Shown piece by piece: positions 37,340 to 43,931 of a DNA stretch of 64,000 nt; the stretch's first letter is position 1; each line of letters begins with the position of its first letter. Under the pieces are notes generated by a model. It was given only the letters and a program-made list of their open reading frames with translations, was not told the origin of the DNA and did not search any database. The position numbers and the translations under genes are program-made. This DNA is from Hymenobacter mucosus (lineage in GTDB: Bacteria > Bacteroidota > Bacteroidia > Cytophagales > Hymenobacteraceae). The stretch lies in the NCBI RefSeq assembly GCF_900188255.1, contig NZ_FZNS01000002.1:62001-126000 (forward strand), written 5' to 3'.

Positions 37340-38545
37340 ATGGCTGTACAATCACAATCCTGGGAGAAATACCTCGAAAAGAATAAGCCGGCCCCGGCTC
37401 CCGACTCGAACTCCCCTGTGCCGAAAAAGCGCAAGAGTGCCTTCCGCGAGTGGGGCGACGCCATTCTGTTCGCTGTAGTGGCTGCAACCCTTATTCGCTG
37501 GGCTACTTTCGAAGCGTATACCATTCCAACGCCTTCGATGGAGCACTCTCTATTGGTAGGCGACTATTTGTTTGTGAGCAAGCTGCACTACGGTCCTCGC
37601 ACCCCACAAACTCCGCTTCAGGTACCGCTTACGCACCAAACCATTTGGGGCACTAATATCAAGAGCTACTCCGAACTTATTCAGCTACCGAGCTACCGGC
37701 TACCTGGCTTCTCGTTGGTGAAAAACAACGATGTAGTTGTGTTCAATGTGCCTACTGAGAAGCAGCATCCTGCCGACTTGCGCATGAACTACATCAAGCG
37801 CTGCATTGCCATTCCCGGCGATGTACTGAAGATTGTAGAAGGGCAGGTGTACATTAACGATAAGCCGGCCAAGAACTATCCAGAGATGCAAAGCAGCTAC
37901 TTCATTCGGGTAGCCCAGCCGAATGATGATCTGCTGGATGCTTTCAAGAAGTTTGGCGTCGTCAACTACGATGATCAGGAGAATGGTCAGCCATTTTACT
38001 ACGGCGGCGGCTATAGTGTGCACATGACCCGCGCGGCCTACAACTTCTTCAAGCAGCAGCCCTACGTGCAGGAAATTGTAGACCTGCGCATGAAGCCAGG
38101 CCTGACGGATGCTGTATTCCCCAATAACCCCGACCTGCCTACTACCACCGCCGCAGTAGCTGACCCACCCTTTCCAGGCTGGAACCGGGACAATTACGGT
38201 CCGTTGCAGATCCCACAAAAGGGCCAGATGGTGCAGTTGGACGCCAAGAATGTACGCACCTACCAGAAGATCATTCAGCTATACGAGCACAATGAAGGCA
38301 TTACTGTTGCGGAAGATGGCACCATCTCGCAGAATGGCAAGCCTTTAACTAGCTATACCTTCAAACAAAACTACTATTTCATGATGGGCGACAATCGGCA
38401 CAATTCCGAGGACTCGCGCTACTGGGGCTTCGTACCGGAAGACCACATCGTAGGTAAGGCCGTACTGATTTGGCTGTCCGTAGATCCGCATGCTTCGTTC
38501 CTCAATAAGATTCGTTGGAACCGCCTGTTCAACCTAGTAGATTAA
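37340..38545 (+). CDS. lepB: Signal peptidase I (long Bacteroidota form)
   Basis: 401 residues from ATG 37340; a TTG start at 37283 would add 19 but has no support. A single membrane helix at about 38-55 is followed by box [15 protein letters not shown] with catalytic Ser66, then box D with Lys153 in [13 protein letters not shown] long insertion (about 165-340) precedes box [15 protein letters not shown]. It removes signal peptides from exported proteins at the inner membrane; the two T9SS proteins and PBP4 here are likely clients. The insertion is much longer than in E. coli and is typical of Bacteroidota enzymes. Confidence 0.95.
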   Translation: MAVQSQSWEKYLEKNKPAPAPDSNSPVPKKRKSAFREWGDAILFAVVAATLIRWATFEAYTIPTPSMEHSLLVGDYLFVSKLHYGPRTPQTPLQVPLTHQTIWGTNIKSYSELIQLPSYRLPGFSLVKNNDVVVFNVPTEKQHPADLRMNYIKRCIAIPGDVLKIVEGQVYINDKPAKNYPEMQSSYFIRVAQPNDDLLDAFKKFGVVNYDDQENGQPFYYGGGYSVHMTRAAYNFFKQQPYVQEIVDLRMKPGLTDAVFPNNPDLPTTTAAVADPPFPGWNRDNYGPLQIPQKGQMVQLDAKNVRTYQKIIQLYEHNEGITVAEDGTISQNGKPLTSYTFKQNYYFMMGDNRHNSEDSRYWGFVPEDHIVGKAVLIWLSVDPHASFLNKIRWNRLFNLVD

Positions 38546-38609
38546 CCTCCTGGGGAGTCAGTTCCGAGCAGAAGAAACTCTATATTTTCTACTGTTCCGC
38601 TTAATAGAT

Positions 38610-38649
38610 AAACCAAAAGAGCTTGCCCGTGGGCAAGCTCTTTTGGTTT
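38610..38649. terminator. Bidirectional terminator between lepB and ung
   Basis: A 19-bp perfect stem, AAACCAAAAGAGCTTGCCC with its complement, with A- and T-rich outer arms that serve both strands. Confidence 0.9.
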
Positions 38650-38675
38650 GGTGTGCCAGTACCAGAGTATTGCCT

Positions 38676-39341
38676 CTACCATTGGATAGGCGCCACACCA
38701 TGCTTTTCCAGATAGGTGTTCGTCTGGCTAAACGGGCGGGAGCCGAAGAAGCCCCTATCGGCAGCGTAGGGAGACGGATGGGCCGCTTTAAGCACCAGGT
38801 GTTTTGTTGCGTCAATGATTTCCCCCTTTTTCTGGGCGTAGGCACCCCACAGGATAAACACAACGTGCTCTTTTTCCTGGGAAATTTTCTGAATCACAGC
38901 ATCCGTAAACTGCTCCCACCCTTTTTTCTGGTGACTACCCGGGTCACTAGCTCGCACCGTAAGGGTGGCATTGAGTAGGAGTACCCCCTGCTGAGCCCAC
39001 CGATCAAGGTTGCCATTGGGAGCAGGCGGGGTGCTGGGCAAGTCGCTTTGCAGTTCCTTAAAGATGTTTTGCAAGGAAGGAGGCGTACGTACCCCCTCGG
39101 CTACGGAAAAGCTCAAGCCATGGGCTTGCCCCTTACCATGGTAAGGGTCTTGCCCCAAGATGACAACCTTCACGTTGTCGAAGGTACAGGCATCGAAAGC
39201 ATGAAAAATTTGTGGGCCAGGAGGATACACCGTTGTGGTAGCATATTCTCCCTTAACAAATGCTATCAGGTGTTGGAAATACGGTTTTTCAAACTCATCT
39301 TGAAGTACCTTGCGCCAGCTTTCTTCTATCTTTACAGACAT
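38676..39341 (-). CDS. ung: Uracil-DNA glycosylase (family 1)
   Basis: 221 residues from the ATG giving MSVKIEESWRK; a frame running back to 39500 would overlap apaG. The water-activating loop GQDPYHGKGQAHGLSFSV places the catalytic Asp65. The active-site Asn lies in LLNATLTVR. The leucine loop HPSPYAA contains the catalytic His. It excises uracil from DNA as the first step of base-excision repair. Full length. Divergent from apaG with about 110 bases between them. Confidence 0.97.
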   Translation of the reverse strand: MSVKIEESWRKVLQDEFEKPYFQHLIAFVKGEYATTTVYPPGPQIFHAFDACTFDNVKVVILGQDPYHGKGQAHGLSFSVAEGVRTPPSLQNIFKELQSDLPSTPPAPNGNLDRWAQQGVLLLNATLTVRASDPGSHQKKGWEQFTDAVIQKISQEKEHVVFILWGAYAQKKGEIIDATKHLVLKAAHPSPYAADRGFFGSRPFSQTNTYLEKHGVAPIQW

Positions 39342-39453
39342 AGGGAGAGTATTATTTTTTGGTTTGGGGAGACCTTGGGTGCTCCGGCTGCGTAGATAAA
39401 CCAAATTCCGCATAAGGGCTGTTAGCTTTCTCCCACCCCGGATTTCAGGAGCC

Positions 39454-39840
39454 ATGAATACGACCACAACACAGGGTGTAACCGTCAGCGTGACCACCAA
39501 TTACCTGCCCGATTATTCGAGCCCAGGTCAGGAACACTACGTGTTTGCCTACAAAATTGATATTCGCAACGACAGCGAGTTCACTGTAAAGCTGCTCCGC
39601 CGCCACTGGTACATCTACGATGCCAACGGCATGGTACGGGAAGTGGAAGGCGAAGGTGTAGTAGGCCAGCAACCTATTTTAGAGCCTGGTGAATCGCATC
39701 AGTACGTTTCCGGCTGCAACCTGAAGTCGGGGCTAGGCAAAATGCGCGGTACCTACCAAATGGAACGCCTAATGGACGGTAGCGAATTTGCAGTTGAGAT
39801 TCCCGAGTTTACGCTTGTGGTGCCCTACCGCTTAAACTAA
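39454..39840 (+). CDS. apaG: ApaG family protein
   Basis: 128 residues, a single ApaG/DUF525 domain of fibronectin-III-like fold. Recognised by VTVSVTTNYLPDYS, then HYVFAYKIDIRN, LLRRHWYIYDANG and the VVGQQPILEPGESHQYVSG motif ending LVVPYRL. ApaG proteins bind phosphate-containing ligands. The name as a Co/Mg efflux protein comes from genetics and its biochemical role is unclear. A very strong terminator follows. Confidence 0.95.
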   Translation: MNTTTTQGVTVSVTTNYLPDYSSPGQEHYVFAYKIDIRNDSEFTVKLLRRHWYIYDANGMVREVEGEGVVGQQPILEPGESHQYVSGCNLKSGLGKMRGTYQMERLMDGSEFAVEIPEFTLVVPYRLN

Positions 39841-39870
39841 TTTGCGCAGCCGCAAGGCTGAATGGTACAC

Positions 39871-39913
39871 CGGCGGGCTGTTCAACTAGCGGGTTGAACG
39901 GCCCGCCGTTTTT
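39871..39913 (+). terminator. Terminator after apaG
   Basis: A 16-bp stem with one mismatch (CGGCGGGCTGTTCAAC against GTTGAACGGCCCGCCG), then five Ts. Confidence 0.92.
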
Positions 39914-39963
39914 CTTTCCTTTAGCTGGCGAGCATCCATTGTTCATTCATAACTCCCCTCCTT

Positions 39964-40794
39964 TTGCTCTTTCAGGTCCTCAGCTATTTCCGTTTCCTAC
40001 TTCGCTCCGGCAATGCCCATGGGCTACACTCTCCCTATGTATTCGGGCTCTACACTCACCTCATCAATCATACAGGCCACTTTGCGGCGTACGATGCCGT
40101 AGAGACACGCCGAGGCGAGCTACTCATTGACCCTACTGCCATAACGGTGCGCGACTTCGGTGCGGGCTCTCGCACAGGCGCAGGCCGTACGCGCCGGCTC
40201 CAAGATATTGTACGTACGGCGGCTAAGCCTCCCAAACTCGGGCAGCTACTATTCCGGTTGGTGAATCATTTGCAGCCGCAGACGGTCGTGGAACTGGGCA
40301 CTTCGCTGGGGATTACAACTGCATACTTAGCCAAGGCTTCTTCCCGCGCTCATGTCATTACGTTTGAGGGCTGCCCGCAGACAGCAGAAGTGGCCAGAGA
40401 AACCTTTACTCGCCTGAACTTACCGAACGTGGAACTGGTAGAAGGCAACCTAGATGATACGTTGGCTCCTACCCTAGCTATCCTCTCAATGCCGGTAGAT
40501 TTTGCTTTCTTCGATGGCAACCACCGTTATGAGCCGACCATGCGCTACTTCGAGTTGCTTAACCAGCATCGGACGGAGCACACCGTATTTGTGCTGGATG
40601 ACATCCACTGGTCGGCAGAAATGGAAAAAGCCTGGGCAGCAGTCAAGCAGCATCCTGACGTAGTATTGACTATTGACCTGTTCTATATTGGCCTAGTGTT
40701 TTTCCGCTCTAGTCAACCAAAACAGCATTTCACCCTGCGTTTTGATCATGCAGTTGATAAGCTGCTAGAACGTACGCGGCGGCTTTCTGCCTAG
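39964..40794 (+). CDS. Class I SAM-dependent methyltransferase (O-methyltransferase-like)
   Basis: 276 residues starting at TTG; no in-frame ATG or GTG exists between the upstream stop at 39922 and this point. The N-terminus (YFRFLLRSGNAHGLHSPYVF) is typical of a Bacteroidota subfamily. The SAM-binding motif I is VVELGTSLGITTAYLA at about 108-123; the acidic residue of strand 2 is in VITFEG; the post-motif DFAFFDGNH and VFVLDDIHW resemble catechol-type O-methyltransferases, where Asp residues bind a metal. Substrate unknown. Confidence 0.87.
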   Translation: MLFQVLSYFRFLLRSGNAHGLHSPYVFGLYTHLINHTGHFAAYDAVETRRGELLIDPTAITVRDFGAGSRTGAGRTRRLQDIVRTAAKPPKLGQLLFRLVNHLQPQTVVELGTSLGITTAYLAKASSRAHVITFEGCPQTAEVARETFTRLNLPNVELVEGNLDDTLAPTLAILSMPVDFAFFDGNHRYEPTMRYFELLNQHRTEHTVFVLDDIHWSAEMEKAWAAVKQHPDVVLTIDLFYIGLVFFRSSQPKQHFTLRFDHAVDKLLERTRRLSA

Positions 40795-40903
40795 CCAGAA
40801 GCTGATCCGTAAACAATTATACTAATATAAGTAGCAAACAAACTACTCTGATACTAGTATATTTGGCACACGTACGGTTGTCACCCCGCCAACACGGCTG
40901 CCT
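40795..40903. other. Intergenic stretch, AT-rich start
   Basis: A TATATTTG at 40858-40865 (+) matches the -7 consensus but has no gene after it; likely chance or a short transcript. Nothing else seen. Confidence 0.4.
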
Positions 40904-40939
40904 AAAAACAGCGAAGCCCGTGTTACGAGCACGGGCTTC
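40904..40939 (-). terminator. Terminator of the minus-strand transcript below kdsA
   Basis: On the minus strand the stem GAAGCCCGTG/CACGGGCTTC is followed by GCTGTTTTT, a clear U-tract. It lies 300 bases past the kdsA stop codon, so it more likely ends the candidate RNA at 40904-41158. Confidence 0.8.
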
Positions 40940-41158
40940 AGGATAAGAAGGGTGTTTAGGCCACCCTCAAATCCAGTGTTATGAGACAGGGTCGTACAAA
41001 TCTGGATGGACTTCGATTCGAATGTTCCATTCAGGTGACCACTACCTTCATTGTGAGGTTAGTGGCCGCTTTAGGCGGAATAGGCGGTTTATACCTGCTA
41101 TTCACTCCCTAGCGGTAACGGTAGCAGGGCGCACATGTGTCCTGCTACTTTCGTTTCA
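40904..41158 (-). ncRNA. Candidate structured non-coding RNA
   Basis: About 255 bases between a TATATTTG -7 element and a U-tract terminator on the minus strand. Hairpins visible in transcript order: TCGTT/AACGA; GTAGCAGG/CCTGCTAC; GCTA/TAGC; CCGC/CGG; GGCCACTA with AGTGGTC; TGGA/TCCA around the palindrome ATTCGAAT; GGGTG/CACCC; then the terminator. I could find none of the conserved sequence blocks of RNase P RNA or tmRNA. 6S RNA cannot be excluded. No long reading frame exists on this strand. It could instead be the 3' UTR of kdsA. Confidence 0.4.
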
Positions 41159-41164
41159 ACGAGA

Positions 41165-41172
41165 CAAATATA
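41165..41172 (-). promoter_or_regulatory. -7 element TATATTTG of the candidate RNA
   Basis: A full TAnnTTTG match on the minus strand, 69 bases past the kdsA stop. A TTTG lies 13 bases upstream, too close for a usual -33. Confidence 0.45.
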
Positions 41173-41240
41173 GTGGATGTTTTGGCAAACCCTTGTCCCT
41201 GAATGGAGGCTGCCGGCAAAGACAAAGTACTAATTTTTAC

Positions 41241-42065
41241 TTACCGCACCGCTTCCCGAACGCGGGTAAGTTTAATCAGTAGCTCCTCCAACCGATCCAG
41301 CGCTAACATATTGGCTCCGTCTGATTTAGCTGTAGCTGGTGTAGGGTGCGTTTCAATGAATAACCCATCGGCACCAACAGCAATGGCAGCTTTCGCAATC
41401 GTCTCAATGAGTTGAGGCTTGCCTCCCGTAACGCCGCTGCTCTGGTTAGGCTGCTGCAAGGAATGCGTTACGTCCATTACTACGGGTACCCCAAACTCGC
41501 GCATCACGGGCAGGTTGCGGAAATCCACTACCAAATCGGAATAGCCAAAAGAATTACCTCGGTCGGTGAGGATAACGTTTTCGTTGCCAGACTGACGCAC
41601 TTTGTCTACCGCAAACTGCATCGACTCCCCGGATAGGAATTGGCCTTTCTTCACGTTTACTACTTTGCCGGTTTTGGCAGCGGCAATAAGCAAATCCGTT
41701 TGTCGGCACAGAAACGCCGGAATTTGAAGCACGTCCACGTACTCGGCGGCTAGGGCTGCTTCCTCCGACTCGTGAATGTCGGTGACAGTGGGCACACCAA
41801 CCTCGCGGCCTACTTTCTGCAGGATACGCAGTGCTTTCTCGTCGCCAATGCCGGTGTAAGAATCGAGGCGGGAACGGTTGGCTTTGCGGTAGGAACCCTT
41901 AAAGATGTAAGGAATTTGAAGTTTGTCGGTGAGTTGGCGCACTTGTTCAGCAATGCGCAAAGCCATGTCTTCCCCTTCGATAACACACGGACCGGCCATC
42001 AGGAAAAACTGACCTGAGTTGGTATTGCGAAAGTGGGGCAGAACGTTAGCGAGGGCTTCAATCAT
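41241..42065 (-). CDS. kdsA: 3-Deoxy-8-phosphooctulonate synthase (KDO-8-P synthase)
   Basis: 274 residues from the ATG giving MIEALANVLPHF; an upstream start at 42134 lacks support. It condenses arabinose 5-phosphate with phosphoenolpyruvate to KDO-8-phosphate for lipopolysaccharide inner core. Signature stretches are FLMAGPCVIEGEDMAL, FKGSYRKANRSR, DIHESEEA, LQIPAFLCRQTDLL, VNVKKGQFLSG and FIETHPTPATAKSDGANML. The Cys/Asn metal-position diagnosis cannot be made safely by eye. A TAGATTTG -7 element lies about 90 bases upstream. Confidence 0.96.
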   Translation of the reverse strand: MIEALANVLPHFRNTNSGQFFLMAGPCVIEGEDMALRIAEQVRQLTDKLQIPYIFKGSYRKANRSRLDSYTGIGDEKALRILQKVGREVGVPTVTDIHESEEAALAAEYVDVLQIPAFLCRQTDLLIAAAKTGKVVNVKKGQFLSGESMQFAVDKVRQSGNENVILTDRGNSFGYSDLVVDFRNLPVMREFGVPVVMDVTHSLQQPNQSSGVTGGKPQLIETIAKAAIAVGADGLFIETHPTPATAKSDGANMLALDRLEELLIKLTRVREAVR

Positions 42066-42153
42066 GGTATAAAAAGATGCAGCACATGGGGTAAGTGTGC
42101 TTTGTGAGGCAAAATGAACAGCAGTATCTAGCATTTGGGGCTAGCGCCGTATG

Positions 42154-42161
42154 CAAATCTA
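42154..42161 (-). promoter_or_regulatory. -7 element TAGATTTG of kdsA
   Basis: The same octamer as that of the giant gene at 9502. A TTTG lies 25 bases upstream. Confidence 0.5.
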
Positions 42162-42170
42162 GAGTTTCGC

Positions 42171-42821
42171 TCACTTCTTACGCAGGCAAATAAATAACTC
42201 CCGCCCACTACGGGGAGGAAGTGAGTTAGTAGCCGTTTCAAAATGAACGAAGTCGAAGTAGGGAGCAAAGTACTCATGGTATTCCTCCCGGGAGCCGCCA
42301 AAAGGTGGGCCAGGCTGACTGAATGTGGTATCAAACAGCACGCCCATAAGTGTACCGCCCGGTCGGAGCAATTGGGCAGCTTGGCGGGCGTAGGCGGGCC
42401 GCAACTTCGGCTTGAGAGCACAAAAGAAAGTTTGTTCGACCAATAGGTCATAGGGCGTATCTGGAGCTAGCGCGAAAAAGTCCTGCTGTAGCAAGTGCTC
42501 TTCGGGGAAGCTAGGCGCTCGTCGGTGTAGGTCGGCCAAGGGAGCAGCTGCCACATCGACCACAACTACATGAGGCCAGCCTTGAGTATGCAGATACTCA
42601 GCTTCATACGCTCGTCCGGCTCCTGGAATAAGAATCCGACGAGCATCGGGCGGCCCTAGTTGCACGAAATAATCTAGCAGTGGGGGCGTTATCGCACCAG
42701 TATCCCAGGCGGTCTGGCTGGCGGCGTAGCGCTGTTCCCAGTAGGCAGCGTTCAGGGAAGAATCCGGGAGCATATGACAGCAGGATTGTACCTTCGGACT
42801 TGCCTGGGTACAGAACTCCAT
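42171..42821 (-). CDS. TPMT-family SAM-dependent methyltransferase
   Basis: 216 residues; an internal ATG at 42773 (MLPDSSLNAAYW) is the alternative start. A near-consensus -7 (TACCTTTA, 42843-42850, minus strand) lies 22 bases before the first ATG and slightly favours it. Recognised as thiopurine S-methyltransferase-like by WEQRYAASQTAWDTG, ILIPGAGRAYEAEYL (SAM motif I), EQTFFCAL and GPPFGGSREEYHEYF. In bacteria, such proteins methylate small thiol, selenium or tellurium compounds; the substrate here is unknown. Divergent from the coiled-coil gene at 42887. Confidence 0.88.
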   Translation of the reverse strand: MEFCTQASPKVQSCCHMLPDSSLNAAYWEQRYAASQTAWDTGAITPPLLDYFVQLGPPDARRILIPGAGRAYEAEYLHTQGWPHVVVVDVAAAPLADLHRRAPSFPEEHLLQQDFFALAPDTPYDLLVEQTFFCALKPKLRPAYARQAAQLLRPGGTLMGVLFDTTFSQPGPPFGGSREEYHEYFAPYFDFVHFETATNSLPPRSGRELFICLRKK

Positions 42822-42831
42822 TATTTTTGCC

Positions 42832-42839
42832 CTAAAGGT
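42832..42839 (+). promoter_or_regulatory. -7 element TATTTTTG of the coiled-coil gene
   Basis: A full TAnnTTTG match 47 bases before the ATG at 42887, within the 65-base divergent gap. Confidence 0.55.
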
Positions 42840-42886
42840 ACTACCTCTGCCCGGACTGCCTGGGCCCCACTAAAACCCCGCCTTAC

Positions 42887-43834
42887 ATGGAACAAGACCA
42901 CAGCCCCGAACCAAAGAACAACAACCGCGTCCTGCTGATTGTAGCGCTGATTCTGGTCCTGCTGGGCATCAATGGCCTGTTGTTTTACATGAATCAGCAG
43001 AAGTCGAAGCAGAATGAAGAGCTCCAGGCTGACGTGCTCACTAAGGACACTAAGCTCGAAGAGCAGATTAAGCAATACGAGGCCCTGAAGGCCGATTTTG
43101 AGCGCCAGAGCCAAGAAGTTCAGGGCATGGGCCTGGCCAACGACTCACTGGAAGCGCGCATTGCCCAGATCAATGCCGACTTGCTAAAACTACGCTCTTT
43201 TAAGGCCGGTAGCTTCAGCATTGCTGAGCAACGCCGCTTTAAGCAGCGCGCTTCCAACTTCGAGAACCAGCTCAAGAAAAAGGACGAAGAAATTGCGCAG
43301 CTAAAAGCCGACAACGAAGCCCTTTACACGGAGACTACTACCCTGAAAGAGCGTCAAAACAAGCTGACGGACACCATTTCGACAGTAGTTCGCTCCAACC
43401 AAGAGTTGACTGAGAAAGTCAACATTGCTTCTCGTTTGCAAGCCGAAAATATTCGAGTAGGCGTAGTGAACAGCCGCAACAAAGAGAAAGACGACGACGA
43501 CAACGAATTCAAAGCCAAGCGCGTCGAGAAAATCAAGGTTACCTTCAACCTAGCTCGCAACGACGTAGCCCCGAAGGAAACCAAGCAAATTATGATGCGC
43601 CTGATCGAGCCCGACGGCGCAGCTCTCTACAACCTGAGCACGGGCGGCGGCACGTTCACCATCGACGGTGCAGAGGCCTTCTATACGGCTAAGCAAGACA
43701 TCGTGTACGACAACACCCGCCAGCCAGTACAGTTCCTGTACGCTAAAGGAGCTGCTTACAAGACGGGCCTGCACACCGTAGAACTGTACTCGGGCGGAGT
43801 GATGATTGGCAAAACCACCTTTACTCTGAAATAG
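42887..43834 (+). CDS. Membrane-anchored coiled-coil protein, unknown function
   Basis: 315 residues. A short cytosolic head (MEQDHSPEPKNNN), one transmembrane helix at about 14-34, then an extended coiled coil at about 36-190 rich in Glu, Lys, Gln and Leu heptads. An acidic hinge (KEKDDDDNEF) precedes a C-terminal beta domain (about 210-315, KVTFNLARNDVAPKETKQIM...GLHTVELYSGG). The layout suggests a periplasmic spacer or sensor. I recognise it only as a Bacteroidota-type conserved protein; no enzyme motif is present. Confidence 0.82.
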   Translation: MEQDHSPEPKNNNRVLLIVALILVLLGINGLLFYMNQQKSKQNEELQADVLTKDTKLEEQIKQYEALKADFERQSQEVQGMGLANDSLEARIAQINADLLKLRSFKAGSFSIAEQRRFKQRASNFENQLKKKDEEIAQLKADNEALYTETTTLKERQNKLTDTISTVVRSNQELTEKVNIASRLQAENIRVGVVNSRNKEKDDDDNEFKAKRVEKIKVTFNLARNDVAPKETKQIMMRLIEPDGAALYNLSTGGGTFTIDGAEAFYTAKQDIVYDNTRQPVQFLYAKGAAYKTGLHTVELYSGGVMIGKTTFTLK

Positions 43835-43861
43835 TAAGCGTAAGGCACTTAGCCCAGCTTT

Positions 43862-43923
43862 TTCAGCACCGCATACAACAACGGCTTGCCAGATGGCAAG
43901 CCGTTGTTGTATGCGGTGCTGAA
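43862..43923. terminator. 30-bp perfect palindrome between convergent genes
   Basis: TTCAGCACCGCATACAACAA and ten further bases pair perfectly with the right arm around a two-base centre; a real hairpin would open the last pairs. It lies between the coiled-coil gene (+) and cphA (-). There is no strong U-tract. Confidence 0.75.
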
Positions 43924-43931
43924 CGTGGTTC

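Noticed and set aside
40858..40865. TATATTTG on the plus strand as a promoter
   Set aside because: No gene or clear plus-strand terminator follows; an octamer with two free positions will occur by chance.
40972..41020. TTCGAATC-like T-loop in the candidate RNA, as a tRNA or tmRNA end
   Set aside because: The flanking bases do not form a T stem, and no acceptor stem or CCA-like end is present.
41022..41282. Plus-strand 86-codon frame below kdsA
   Set aside because: Unusual composition, overlaps the kdsA 3' end, and antisense to the candidate structured RNA.
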